Shown here in pieces: positions 24,701 through 32,949 of a stretch of DNA of 64,000 nucleotides. This stretch comes from Actinomyces procaprae (GTDB lineage: Bacteria > Actinomycetota > Actinomycetes > Actinomycetales > Actinomycetaceae), in contig NZ_CP039292.1 of assembly GCF_004798665.1 (NCBI RefSeq), forward strand, positions 930,001 to 994,000, given 5' to 3'. Position numbers and translations under genes: made by a program. The notes under the pieces are model-generated. The model ran no database searches. It was not told where the DNA came from and worked only from the letters and a program-made list of their open reading frames with translations. Positions within the stretch are counted from its first letter, which is position 1. Each line of letters begins with the position of its first letter.

Positions 24701-25366
24701 ATGAGTTTCCGATTGAAGGTGTCGTCACTGATCGCGGTCGTGCTGGTGGCGGTGTTGTTGTCACTGGGTGGCTGCTCGCGTGACGCAGCGGTTACGGAAC
24801 CTACCGGAGATGATTCCACCGCCCACCTGTACGCCGTCTATCCAGAGTTCGGCGATCTTGACGATATGGTGCATGAAGCAGACGCCATCATCACGGTCGA
24901 ATTCATCTCGGCGCGTACGGACGTAATCTATCCTGAGTCGAGCGACGATGATGATCCGGTTACTAATCCGCAGGCGGGCGTCGACCCCACTGAGATCGAT
25001 ATGACCGACCTCGGCGTCCCGGTCACGATCTCCACCGTCAAGGTCACCTCAAGCCTTAAGGGCGAGTTGTCGGCAGGCGACCTGCTGGAGGTCAGCCAGG
25101 TAGGCGGACTGATGGATGGCGTCCAGTACGTTGAGGATCAGACGCTGCTACTGGGTGACATTGTCAACGCAGACAGCCTGATGCTTTTCGTCAACATCCA
25201 TGACGACGGCAGTGCGGACCTGGTGTCGGCGTCCTCGGGTGTGCTGGTAGAGGGCGGGAGCGAGCTGAGGGAAGCCTGCACTTCGGATGACCGCTGTGGG
25301 GAGCAGATGGCAACGACCGTTCAAGAGGTGGAGCAGGCCGTGGAGGAGACCGAGAACTCGGAGTGA
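24701..25366 (+). CDS. Secreted lipoprotein of unknown function
   Basis: This 221-aa protein has a lipoprotein signal peptide (basic MSFRLK, a hydrophobic core and lipobox LGGC), so cysteine 25 would be lipidated and the protein anchored outside the membrane. The mature part is acidic with alternating beta-strand-like segments (ADAIITVEFISARTDVIY, VPVTISTVKVTSSLKGEL) and an acidic C-terminal tail. A cysteine pair lies in EACTSDDRCGE. I do not recognise a family. It precedes arcA in the same direction but has its own promoter-like -10. Confidence 0.78.
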   Translation: MSFRLKVSSLIAVVLVAVLLSLGGCSRDAAVTEPTGDDSTAHLYAVYPEFGDLDDMVHEADAIITVEFISARTDVIYPESSDDDDPVTNPQAGVDPTEIDMTDLGVPVTISTVKVTSSLKGELSAGDLLEVSQVGGLMDGVQYVEDQTLLLGDIVNADSLMLFVNIHDDGSADLVSASSGVLVEGGSELREACTSDDRCGEQMATTVQEVEQAVEETENSE

Positions 25367-25450
25367 TTGGCCGGCCGCCGACGTGGATGTGCTATCGGCC
25401 GTCGTGCACGGCTCACAGCGCCCGTCGCAGACCGACCGGCCGTATGCCGA

Positions 25451-25456
25451 TAGCCT
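25451..25456 (+). promoter_or_regulatory. -10 box giving a leaderless arcA message
   Basis: TAGCCT (25451-25456) fits TANNNT, and the arcA ATG at 25463 follows after 6 nt. No ribosome site precedes the ATG, so the transcript is probably leaderless. Confidence 0.5.
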
Positions 25457-25462
25457 GTGCCC

Positions 25463-26869
25463 ATGACGCTCATGACGCAGAGCCCCCAGACGGCCCCGGA
25501 CCCCGCCGACCGCACGGTCATCGCGCGCTCGGCCGGCGGTGGCCGCGTCGACTCCGAGACCGGCCGCCTGCGCGAGGTCATCGTCCACCGGCCCGGGCGG
25601 GAGATCGCCCGCATCACGCCGATCAACGCCAACGCCCTGCTGTTCGACGACGCCCTGAACATCGCCCGCGCCCAGGCCGAGCATGACGCCTTCACCGCCA
25701 TCCTGCGCGCCGAGGGCGTGATCGTCCACGACTTCCGCGACCTGCTCACCGAGACCCTGGCCGTCCCCGCGGCCCGCCGCCTGGTCCTGGAGGAGACGGT
25801 CGGCCCGCAGGCGGTCGGCGTGTCCACCTCCGAGGTGCTCATCGACTACCTGGGCGGCCTGCCCGACGCCGAGCTCGCCGAGGTCCTCCTGGCCGGCATC
25901 ACCCGCAACGAGCTGCGCGAGCGCCTCGACCCCGCCGACGCCACCACCCTGTTCGCCACCACCTACCTGTCCACCCTGGAGGGGCAGTTCGTGGTCACCC
26001 CCCTGCCCAACCACCTGTTCACCCGCGACACCTCCGCCTGGCTGTACGGCGGCGTGTCCGTCAACACCATGGCGCTGGCACCCCGCCGCCGCGAGGCCGT
26101 CAACTACGAGGCCGTCTACCGCTTCCACCCCGCCTTCTCCGGCCGGCTCGACCTCGCCCCGCTCCCAGGGACGTCGTCGACGTCGTCGGAACGGGCTACG
26201 GGGGAGCGCGGCCCGCTGTGGGTGGAGCCGCACGGCGCCTCCCCGGCCACCGTCGAGGGCGGCGACTTCCAGGTGCTGGGCAACCGCACCCTGGTCATGG
26301 GACTCACCCACCGCTCCAGCGCCGCCGGCGTGGAGCGCCTGGCCACCCGCCTGTTCGCCGACGGCGTCGCCGACCGGGTGATCGGCATCCACATGCCCGA
26401 CCGCGCCTTCTACACCGAGCTCGACGCCGTCATGCACCTGGACACCCTCATGACCATGGTCGCCCCCGACACCTACCTGCGCTTCTCCGGCTTCAACGAC
26501 GTCACCACCGTGGAGATTGAGCCCGGTGCGAACCACGGCTCCACCAAGGGCTCCGCCCTGCGCGTGACCGTCCACGACGGCGGCGACATGGACACCGTCC
26601 TTGCCCGCGCCGCCGGTATCGACGCGTTCAAGGTCATCAGCCCCGACATGTCCGACGAGGCCGAGGCTCTGCGTGAGCTGTCCCGCGACTCCTGCAACGT
26701 GGTCGCCCTGGCGCCGGGGCGGGTCATCGGCTACGCCCACAACCAGAGCGCCAACGACGTGCTGCGTCGGGCGGGCGTGGAGGTCATTGAGACGCCCGGC
26801 GTCGAACTGGTGCGCGGCCGCGGCGGCGCCCACTGCATGACCTGCCCCGTTACCCGCGATGCCGTCTGA
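25463..26869 (+). CDS. arcA: Arginine deiminase
   Basis: ArcA hydrolyses L-arginine to citrulline and ammonia, the first step of the arginine deiminase pathway, which yields ATP and alkali in fermenting bacteria. The 468-aa protein has [11 protein letters not shown], a conserved [25 protein letters not shown] and the C-terminal nucleophile C458 in [11 protein letters not shown]. An insertion of about 15 Ser/Thr-rich residues ([16 protein letters not shown]) precedes WVEPH. I chose the ATG at 25463 because a -10 box lies 6 nt upstream; a GTG at 25457 is an alternative. argF follows after a large hairpin; no carbamate kinase or antiporter gene is in the window. Confidence 0.96.
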   Translation: MTLMTQSPQTAPDPADRTVIARSAGGGRVDSETGRLREVIVHRPGREIARITPINANALLFDDALNIARAQAEHDAFTAILRAEGVIVHDFRDLLTETLAVPAARRLVLEETVGPQAVGVSTSEVLIDYLGGLPDAELAEVLLAGITRNELRERLDPADATTLFATTYLSTLEGQFVVTPLPNHLFTRDTSAWLYGGVSVNTMALAPRRREAVNYEAVYRFHPAFSGRLDLAPLPGTSSTSSERATGERGPLWVEPHGASPATVEGGDFQVLGNRTLVMGLTHRSSAAGVERLATRLFADGVADRVIGIHMPDRAFYTELDAVMHLDTLMTMVAPDTYLRFSGFNDVTTVEIEPGANHGSTKGSALRVTVHDGGDMDTVLARAAGIDAFKVISPDMSDEAEALRELSRDSCNVVALAPGRVIGYAHNQSANDVLRRAGVEVIETPGVELVRGRGGAHCMTCPVTRDAV

Positions 26870-26930
26870 GACGGCCGGCGGGCAAGCGGCCTGGCCACCG
26901 GCTCCACCGCAGTGGTCCCGCGCCTGCTGT

Positions 26931-26985
26931 GAGCGTTTGTGCCCTGGTGTGCGGCAATTACCCGCACACCACGACACAAAAGCTC
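26931..26985. terminator. Long hairpin between arcA and argF
   Basis: GAGCGTTTGTG (26931-26941) continues into CCCTGGTGTGCGG and pairs with CCCGCACACC, then ACGACACAAAAGCTC (to 26985). The stem is about 24 bp with three or four mismatches and a 6-nt loop. It is 60 bp after the arcA stop and 114 bp before argF. It could terminate most arcA transcripts or stabilise the 3' end of the arcA message. Confidence 0.7.
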
Positions 26986-27098
26986 GTACCAGACGGATTA
27001 GGCGTGTAGTCGCTCAATAATCGCGGTGTGCGCGGCTGCCACCGCCCGCGCATGGCCTACGATCGTTCCCTGAGCTCACGCGCTGAAAGGACCTTCGC

Positions 27099-28154
27099 AT
27101 GCCCGCCGCCATCCCGGCCCCCGACCCCGCCGTCCTCGCCTCGCTGAAAGGGTGCAGCTTCCTGCGCGAGCTGGACTTCACGCCGCAGGAGTGGATGACA
27201 CTGATCGCCCTGGCGGCGCAGCTGAAGGCCGACAAACGAGCAGGGCGGGAGACTAAGTACCTGGTGGGCAAGAACATCGCCCTGATCTTCGAGAAGACCT
27301 CCACTCGCACCCGCTGCTCCTTCGAGGTGGCGGCGCACGACCAGGGTGCGCACACCACCTACCTGGACCCCTCCGGCTCGCAGATCGGGCACAAGGAGTC
27401 GGTGGCGGATACCGCCCGGGTGCTGGGGCGCATGTTCGACGGCATCGAGTACCGGGGTGACAGCCAGGCCAAGGTGGAGCAGTTGGCCGAGCTGTCGGGC
27501 GTGCCGGTGTGGAACGGGCTGACCGATGACTGGCACCCCACCCAGATGCTGTGTGACTGCTTGACCATGCTGGAGCACACCGACAAGCCCGCGGGCGAGA
27601 TCGCCTACGCCTACGTCGGCGACGCCCGCTTCAACATGGGTCGCTCCCTGCTGGTGACCGGAGCCCTGATCGGCGCCGACGTGCGCATCGTCGCCCCCAA
27701 GGCGCTGTGGCCCGACGACGAGTGCGTCGCCGCCGCCCAGACCCTGGCCGCCGACACCGGTGCCCGCATCACGCTCACCGAGTCCGTGGATGAGGGCGTG
27801 TCCGGGGTGGACTTCGTCCACACCGACATCTGGGTTTCCATGGGCGAGCCCAAGGACGTGTGGGCCGAGCGCATCGAGCTGCTGCGCGGCTACCAGGTCA
27901 ACGCCGCCCTGATGACCAAGGCCGGGGAGCAGGCCAAGTTCATGCACTGCCTGCCCTCTTACCACAACCGCGAGACCACCATCGGGGAAGAGATCTACCA
28001 GGCCACCGGCATGGACGGCCTGGAGGTCACCGAGGACGTCTTCGAGTCCGAGGCCTCCATCGTCTTCGACCAGGCCGAGAACCGCATGCACACCATCAAG
28101 GCCATCATGGTCGCCACCCTCGGCGACCCGGCGGTGACGGCGCAGGTGGGCTGA
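27099..28154 (+). CDS. argF: Ornithine carbamoyltransferase
   Basis: This 351-aa cytosolic enzyme interconverts ornithine plus carbamoyl phosphate and citrulline. It has the carbamoyl-phosphate motif [11 protein letters not shown] near residue 68, [10 protein letters not shown] near 145 and the ornithine loop [10 protein letters not shown] near 283. AAAGGA lies 6-7 nt before the ATG. The position just after arcA suggests the catabolic role (phosphorolysis of citrulline, arcB), but sequence alone does not separate catabolic from anabolic enzymes and no other arginine biosynthesis gene is nearby. Confidence 0.95.
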   Translation: MPAAIPAPDPAVLASLKGCSFLRELDFTPQEWMTLIALAAQLKADKRAGRETKYLVGKNIALIFEKTSTRTRCSFEVAAHDQGAHTTYLDPSGSQIGHKESVADTARVLGRMFDGIEYRGDSQAKVEQLAELSGVPVWNGLTDDWHPTQMLCDCLTMLEHTDKPAGEIAYAYVGDARFNMGRSLLVTGALIGADVRIVAPKALWPDDECVAAAQTLAADTGARITLTESVDEGVSGVDFVHTDIWVSMGEPKDVWAERIELLRGYQVNAALMTKAGEQAKFMHCLPSYHNRETTIGEEIYQATGMDGLEVTEDVFESEASIVFDQAENRMHTIKAIMVATLGDPAVTAQVG

Positions 28155-28330
28155 GCCGATGCCGGCCAGTTGGCCATACCATCTGGCCGACCTCCGCGGC
28201 GCACGGGTAGCCGATCGGAGGATTGACTGCGGCGCGTCGGCAGGGGAACCTTGAGCCATCCCCCCTTTCTCGCGTGGATCGCTGTGGAATCGGGGATCCT
28301 TGGCTCAGGGCTATTCTTCGGGAGGTAACG

Positions 28331-28792
28331 ATGTGGTTCAAAACTCCGATGCGTGCACTGCGCACCCTTATGGCGCTGTTCGTGCTCGCGGGGGCTATGG
28401 TCGTTGCTACTACGCCTAGCGCGCAGGCACTGCCCTACCGCGAATGCAACAACGGGTGGGCGTACCACGTTGAGGTAGTTGGTGGGGGCGGAGCGGGTGT
28501 GTATGTTCCCGCCTATGGTGACGGTAACTCGCTCACGCGGAATTGCTGGCTTGAACGCACTTCGTCAACTCGAGTGCGTCAGGAGGTGCGACGCCTGCAG
28601 TACGGACTTCAGGACTCAGGGCAAAGTCTGTATGCGGATGGAATATTCGGTAATATTACCCGTACGGCGGTTGTCAATGTGCAGGCGAAGAACCGGATCG
28701 CCGCCGATGGAGTGTACGGTCCGCGCACTGGATCGGTCATTCGGTGGTGCTACTGGTATGATAAGAAGCAATGGTGCGGCCGTTGGGTCTGA
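28331..28792 (+). CDS. Secreted peptidoglycan-binding protein
   Basis: This 153-aa protein has a classic signal peptide (MWFKTPMRALRTLMALFVLA..., cleaved after PSAQA). A mature region follows with one PG_binding_1 domain: VRRLQYGLQDSGQSLYADGI followed by FGNITRTAV and ADGVYGPRTG. Four cysteines (in RECNNG, RNCWL, IRWCYW and QWCGRW) could form two disulfides. No catalytic domain is present, so it probably only binds the cell wall. GGAGGT lies 5 nt before the ATG at 28331. GC content is lower than in argF upstream. It begins the accessory cluster that includes the efflux adaptor at 29809. Confidence 0.85.
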   Translation: MWFKTPMRALRTLMALFVLAGAMVVATTPSAQALPYRECNNGWAYHVEVVGGGGAGVYVPAYGDGNSLTRNCWLERTSSTRVRQEVRRLQYGLQDSGQSLYADGIFGNITRTAVVNVQAKNRIAADGVYGPRTGSVIRWCYWYDKKQWCGRWV

Positions 28793-28813
28793 ACAAAGAA
28801 GTGTGGTGCCCTC

Positions 28814-29812
28814 GTGTCTGATCGATACTCCAACGCGGCCCGGATTCGCCTCACGGTCCTCCTGTCAGCCTTCCTGATGCTGGCGTCCTGCGCCACGGGA
28901 GGCTCTCACACCGCCGACGGAGGTGCTGAGGCGGGGGGCGGAGGTGTGCCCGCCTACCAGGTCTCGGCCACACCCGCACCAGGCGAGGTGCTCGGGGTAG
29001 TCAAGGACCCGCTGACCTGGTCGTTGCCCTTCGATCGGGTGCTTGACGGAAATCTTGCCCGGTTGGAGCAGCATGCGAGTGACCTGCTGGTGGACCAGTG
29101 CATGGCGGAGGCTGGGTTCGACGACTATGAACTCATGAATAGTTCCGCGGTTCCATTCCCGGAGACCTCACCTCACGGGAATGCGACGCTGTTCAATGTG
29201 GCGATCGCCCAGAAGTACGGCTACCGGATGGCGCCCGACCCCTCATACAAGATTTCGTGGGAGAAGATCGACCTTCAGGGCGGGGGCTACTACGACAATA
29301 AACCGGAATCCTTTAAGAACCAGTGGTATGCATGCTTGGACGAGGTTCAGGTGGAGCTTCACGGGCCGCCCACAACCGAGTACCTCGAAGTTGACGAGAA
29401 CGGGCCGATCCCAATCGAGTCCCAGCTCAACCGCTTCATGGTGGACACATCCTCTCCGGAACTGCAGGCGGCGGCGGAACAGTGGCGCACCTGCATGGCG
29501 CCGCAGGGCATATCTGATCTTCCCGAAGAACCTTGGGAGGCGGGAACGTTAGACCTTCCTGAGTCGCTTATGACGAGGCTCGACTACTGGCCGACCGGTG
29601 ACCCCTCTGCCGGTGAAATCTCGGTGGCCACCGCGGACGCACAGTGTCGGGAGTCCTCGGGCTGGACTAACCTGCTGTACGAGGCGACCTGGGACCAGCA
29701 GGCTGCCTTCGTTGCCGCCAATGAGACGGAGATCAACGGCATCGTGGCGGAGAATGAGGCCGAAGCGGCACGCATGCGTTCCATTATCACCGAGGCCGGC
29801 GGAACGCCGTGA
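28814..29812 (+). CDS. Lipoprotein of unknown function in an efflux operon
   Basis: This 332-aa protein starts with GTG and carries a lipoprotein signal (LLSAFLMLASC, lipobox LASC). The mature part has spaced cysteines in DQCMAEAGF, YACLDEV, RTCMAPQG and AQCRESS. The repeated C-M-x3-G pattern is one I associate with lipoproteins beside actinobacterial MacB-type exporters, though I cannot name a family. It ends with a GTGA overlap to the adaptor gene, so it is part of the same operon as the efflux adaptor and ABC protein. A role in ligand capture or sensing outside the membrane is inferred. Confidence 0.8.
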   Translation: MSDRYSNAARIRLTVLLSAFLMLASCATGGSHTADGGAEAGGGGVPAYQVSATPAPGEVLGVVKDPLTWSLPFDRVLDGNLARLEQHASDLLVDQCMAEAGFDDYELMNSSAVPFPETSPHGNATLFNVAIAQKYGYRMAPDPSYKISWEKIDLQGGGYYDNKPESFKNQWYACLDEVQVELHGPPTTEYLEVDENGPIPIESQLNRFMVDTSSPELQAAAEQWRTCMAPQGISDLPEEPWEAGTLDLPESLMTRLDYWPTGDPSAGEISVATADAQCRESSGWTNLLYEATWDQQAAFVAANETEINGIVAENEAEAARMRSIITEAGGTP

Positions 29813-31022
29813 GTCGGCTACGGCGGTTTCTGCTCGTATCCGCCCTTGTTGCCGGTGCCGTGCTTCTCGTCGTCGGCACGTGGCTCGTGGCCGCCCGAGT
29901 CCAGTCACCGGCCCAGCGGGAGGCGGCCGCCGCGCCGCCGTCGGCCGAACCGGTCACCGTCGCGGTGACGCGGGGCGACCTCACCGAGCAGACCACCGTC
30001 CTTGCGACCGCGGTTCGTTCCGAGAGCGTCACCGTCGCCGTTCCAACCCCAATCGAGGGACAGGGCGTGGTCACCCGCTCGGCTGCGGCCCGGCGACTCT
30101 GTCTCCTCGGGCGGCGTGATTGTATGGGTCAACAGCCGCCCGGTCATCGCGCTAAGGGGGTGAATTCGCCCTCTACCGCGATCTGTACCTGGGCGCCCGG
30201 GGCGACGACGTCCGCATGATCCAACAGGCCCTGGCCGATCTCGGCTACGCGGTCGGCGCGGACGGGGAGCTCGGGAGAGCAACTGCAGCCGCCATCCGCG
30301 AGCTGTACCGGAGTGCCGGGGCCCAGGCGCCGCAGGGCTCCGAAGGCTCGTCCGCTGGCGCCGTCGCTGCAGAGCCCACCCCCTCCGCGGAGCCGACTGC
30401 GGTCGCGTCCCAAGGCCAGCCGGTCCTGGTGCTGCCCGCCTCGGAGGTCATAATCGTACCGACGCTCCCCGCAGTTCTGACTTCGGTCCCCGCGACCGGT
30501 ACCGCAGTGGACGGCGAGGCCACGGCAACGTTCAGCACCCAGGAGATCACGCTCACGGCCACGGTGCCGCCGGCCATACAGGCGCGGTTGACATCGGGCC
30601 TGGCCGGCACCGCCACCCTTCAGGGGCAGGATATGTCAATGGACGTTGCGGTGGCGCAGGTGAATTCCCCACAGCAGGACGCTTTGTCACCTACCCAGCA
30701 GGAGCAGGAAGATGCTGCTGACTCCGCAGAGGCGTCCGTGATCCTGCGGGCGAGCAGCGGCCAGATCCCCGACGAGTGGGTGGGGCACAGCGACGTGTTG
30801 GTCACCCTCAACCTCTCCGAGCCGGTGCTCGATGCGCTACTGGTCCCGCAACGAGCCGTCTCGGCCGACGTCAACGGGGTGACCACCGTCCTGGTTGAGC
30901 AGAAGGACGGCTCCTTCACGCAGGTGGTGGTGACCGAGCTCGGATGCGTTGCGGGCACCTGCGCCGTCGATGCCGAGGACGGTACCCTCACCGAGGACAT
31001 GAGCGTGCGGGTCGATGGCTGA
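29809..31022 (+). pseudogene. Peptidoglycan-binding HlyD-like efflux adaptor, interrupted by two frameshifts
   Basis: The reading runs through three frames: an N-terminal part (signal anchor, then VTVAVTRGDLTEQTTVLAT), a short middle frame (GDSVSSGGVIVWVNSRPVIAL, about 30092-30154) and a long last frame (FALYRDLYLGARGDDVRMIQ... to 31022). One extra base near 30085-30093 (GGCCCGG) and one extra G in the run of five at 30156-30160 explain both shifts. Joined, it is a membrane-fusion adaptor with a PG_binding_1 domain, the type found before MacB-like ABC genes. It may be a real pseudogene, a phase-variable gene, or two base-call errors. The 3' piece alone (GTG/ATG near 30216) lacks a membrane anchor. 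Confidence 0.8.
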
Positions 31023-32898
31023 GCTCCAGCTGCGCGGCGTCGGGAAGATCTACGGAGGTGAAGTGCCCCTTGAAGCCCTCCGCGATGTCACGCTGACCAT
31101 CCGTCAGGGCGAGTTCATCTCCATCCAGGGTCCGTCGGGGGCCGGCAAGTCCACTCTGCTCAACCAGCTGGCACTGCTGGACACCCCGACCAGCGGCGAT
31201 TACCGAATTGACGACGTCGACGTGGGCACGCTGAACGAGCGCAGGCGCGCCACGGTGCGCTCGGAGAACTTCGCCTTCGTCTTCCAGTCCTTCCACCTGC
31301 TCAAGGGACGCAGCCTGGTGGAGAACGTCGCCCTCGGCCTGCTGTATCGGGGCCTGGACCGGCGGCGGAGAGTTGAGGCCGCTCGGGAGGCGCTCGCATT
31401 CGTCGGCTTGCAGCACAAGCGCTCGCAGAAGGTGGAGAAGCTCTCGGGGGGAGAGCGTCAGCGCGCCGCCATCGCCAGAGCCGTCGCCTCGGGCGCGCCG
31501 GTTATCGTTGCCGATGAGCCCACCGGCAACCTGGATTCGCGCAGCAGCGAGCAGATCATGGAATTGCTCGCGCAGCTGAACCGACGTGGCACCACGGTCA
31601 TAGTGGTCACTCACGACGACAACGTCGCCTCCTATGCCTCCCGGCATCTGCGGGTTGTGGACGGCCGGGTGGAGGAGCTCAACCGAACGAGGCTACATGC
31701 CCCCGAGACGGAACCTTCCGCGATGCGCGGGCGCGCTTCCCGCCTGCGGCTGCCCGACGCCTTGGGTGACGTATGGCGCGGCCTGCACTCCCGCCTAGCG
31801 CGCTCGGCGGCCCTGGTCGCCTGCATCGCCCTGGCGGTGGCGCTGGCGACGACGACTACCGGGTTGTCCACCACCGCGCGATTCCAGGTGTCCGACGTGT
31901 TCGACTCCAGACGCAACCAACTCGTCGGGTTGGCAGCCGCCACCACCGACGTCTCGGCTGCCGAGCAGGCCCTGTCCGCAGACTCCGCTGCGCGTATCCG
32001 AGACCTCGCCGGCGTGCGCGACTTCGCCATACTCGCTACCCACTCGTCGGTCGAGGTAGCGTCACGACCCTCCGCGACCACTACACCGCTTCAACTCGTC
32101 GGTAACGTATCTGCTGCACTTCCGCAGTCATTGTTTACGGTCACTGGCCCGCAGCCCTTGGCCGTGCTGGGCGAGGATGAGGTTATCCTCGGTTCACACG
32201 CAGCCCAGAGCCTGCAGATCGGCCCCCTACTCGCTTCGCCGGTGATCTGGCTGGACGGACGGCCCCGGGTTGTTGTCGGAATCCTCACTGACGCGGGCCT
32301 GGACGTCGGCCTGCTCGACTCGGTCATCGTGCCCGAATCCGAGGCCGTCTCGTATTCGCAGCCCCAGTACGCCTCGGTCAAGCTGCGGGTGAACCCCGGA
32401 GCCGCCCAACAGGTTGCCGAGCAGGCGCCCGTTGCCTGGATCCCCAGCGCGCCGCAGTCCGTGACCGTCGATGCCCCGCCGGATCCCACGACGCTCCGGG
32501 CGGAGGTGGAGGACTCCATTCGAACCGTCCTTTACACCCTCACCGCCGTCGCCGCGATCGCCGCCCTCACACTGGTCGCCGCCCTCATGATCTCCACGGT
32601 CATGGAGCGCACCGGAGAGATCGGGCTGCGTCGCGCCATGGGGGCCAGGCGCATCCACATCCGCTTCCTCATCGCCGCCGAGGCGACTGTGACCGGGCTG
32701 CTCGGGGGAGTGCTGGGTGTCTACCTCGGCATGATGTCGATCCTCGCCATCACCATAGGTAGGGGCTGGCAGCCCGTCATGGACTGGGGCAGCGTGCCAC
32801 TTGGTATTGCGGGAGGCCTCGGCGTCAGCCTCCTTGGAGCCGTGTTCGCCACCCACCGGGCCTCGCGCATCGAACCCGCCGAGGCGCTGCACCACTGA
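31015..32898 (+). CDS. MacB-type ABC transporter, fused ATPase and FtsX permease
   Basis: This 627-aa protein joins an N-terminal ATPase (residues 1-225; Walker A GPSGAGKST, signature LSGGERQRAAIARA, Walker B VIVADEPTGNLD, H-loop VVTHDD) to a four-helix MacB/FtsX permease. One helix is near 265, then a large extracytoplasmic domain (290-500), then three C-terminal helices from about 510. VMERTGEIGLRRAMGARR marks the FtsX core. It overlaps the adaptor gene by 8 bp. With the lipoprotein and the adaptor it would form a mechanotransmission-type exporter; substrate unknown. If the adaptor is truly broken, the system may be inactive. Confidence 0.93.
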   Translation: MAELQLRGVGKIYGGEVPLEALRDVTLTIRQGEFISIQGPSGAGKSTLLNQLALLDTPTSGDYRIDDVDVGTLNERRRATVRSENFAFVFQSFHLLKGRSLVENVALGLLYRGLDRRRRVEAAREALAFVGLQHKRSQKVEKLSGGERQRAAIARAVASGAPVIVADEPTGNLDSRSSEQIMELLAQLNRRGTTVIVVTHDDNVASYASRHLRVVDGRVEELNRTRLHAPETEPSAMRGRASRLRLPDALGDVWRGLHSRLARSAALVACIALAVALATTTTGLSTTARFQVSDVFDSRRNQLVGLAAATTDVSAAEQALSADSAARIRDLAGVRDFAILATHSSVEVASRPSATTTPLQLVGNVSAALPQSLFTVTGPQPLAVLGEDEVILGSHAAQSLQIGPLLASPVIWLDGRPRVVVGILTDAGLDVGLLDSVIVPESEAVSYSQPQYASVKLRVNPGAAQQVAEQAPVAWIPSAPQSVTVDAPPDPTTLRAEVEDSIRTVLYTLTAVAAIAALTLVAALMISTVMERTGEIGLRRAMGARRIHIRFLIAAEATVTGLLGGVLGVYLGMMSILAITIGRGWQPVMDWGSVPLGIAGGLGVSLLGAVFATHRASRIEPAEALHH

Positions 32899-32949
32899 CC
32901 TGTACGTACACCTACCCTCGAATCGGCCGAATCGCCCAGGAGAAGCACC

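Noticed and set aside
25148..26977. Open frame of about 600 codons antisense to arcA
   Set aside because: Same shadow effect; arcA on the plus strand has all catalytic motifs.
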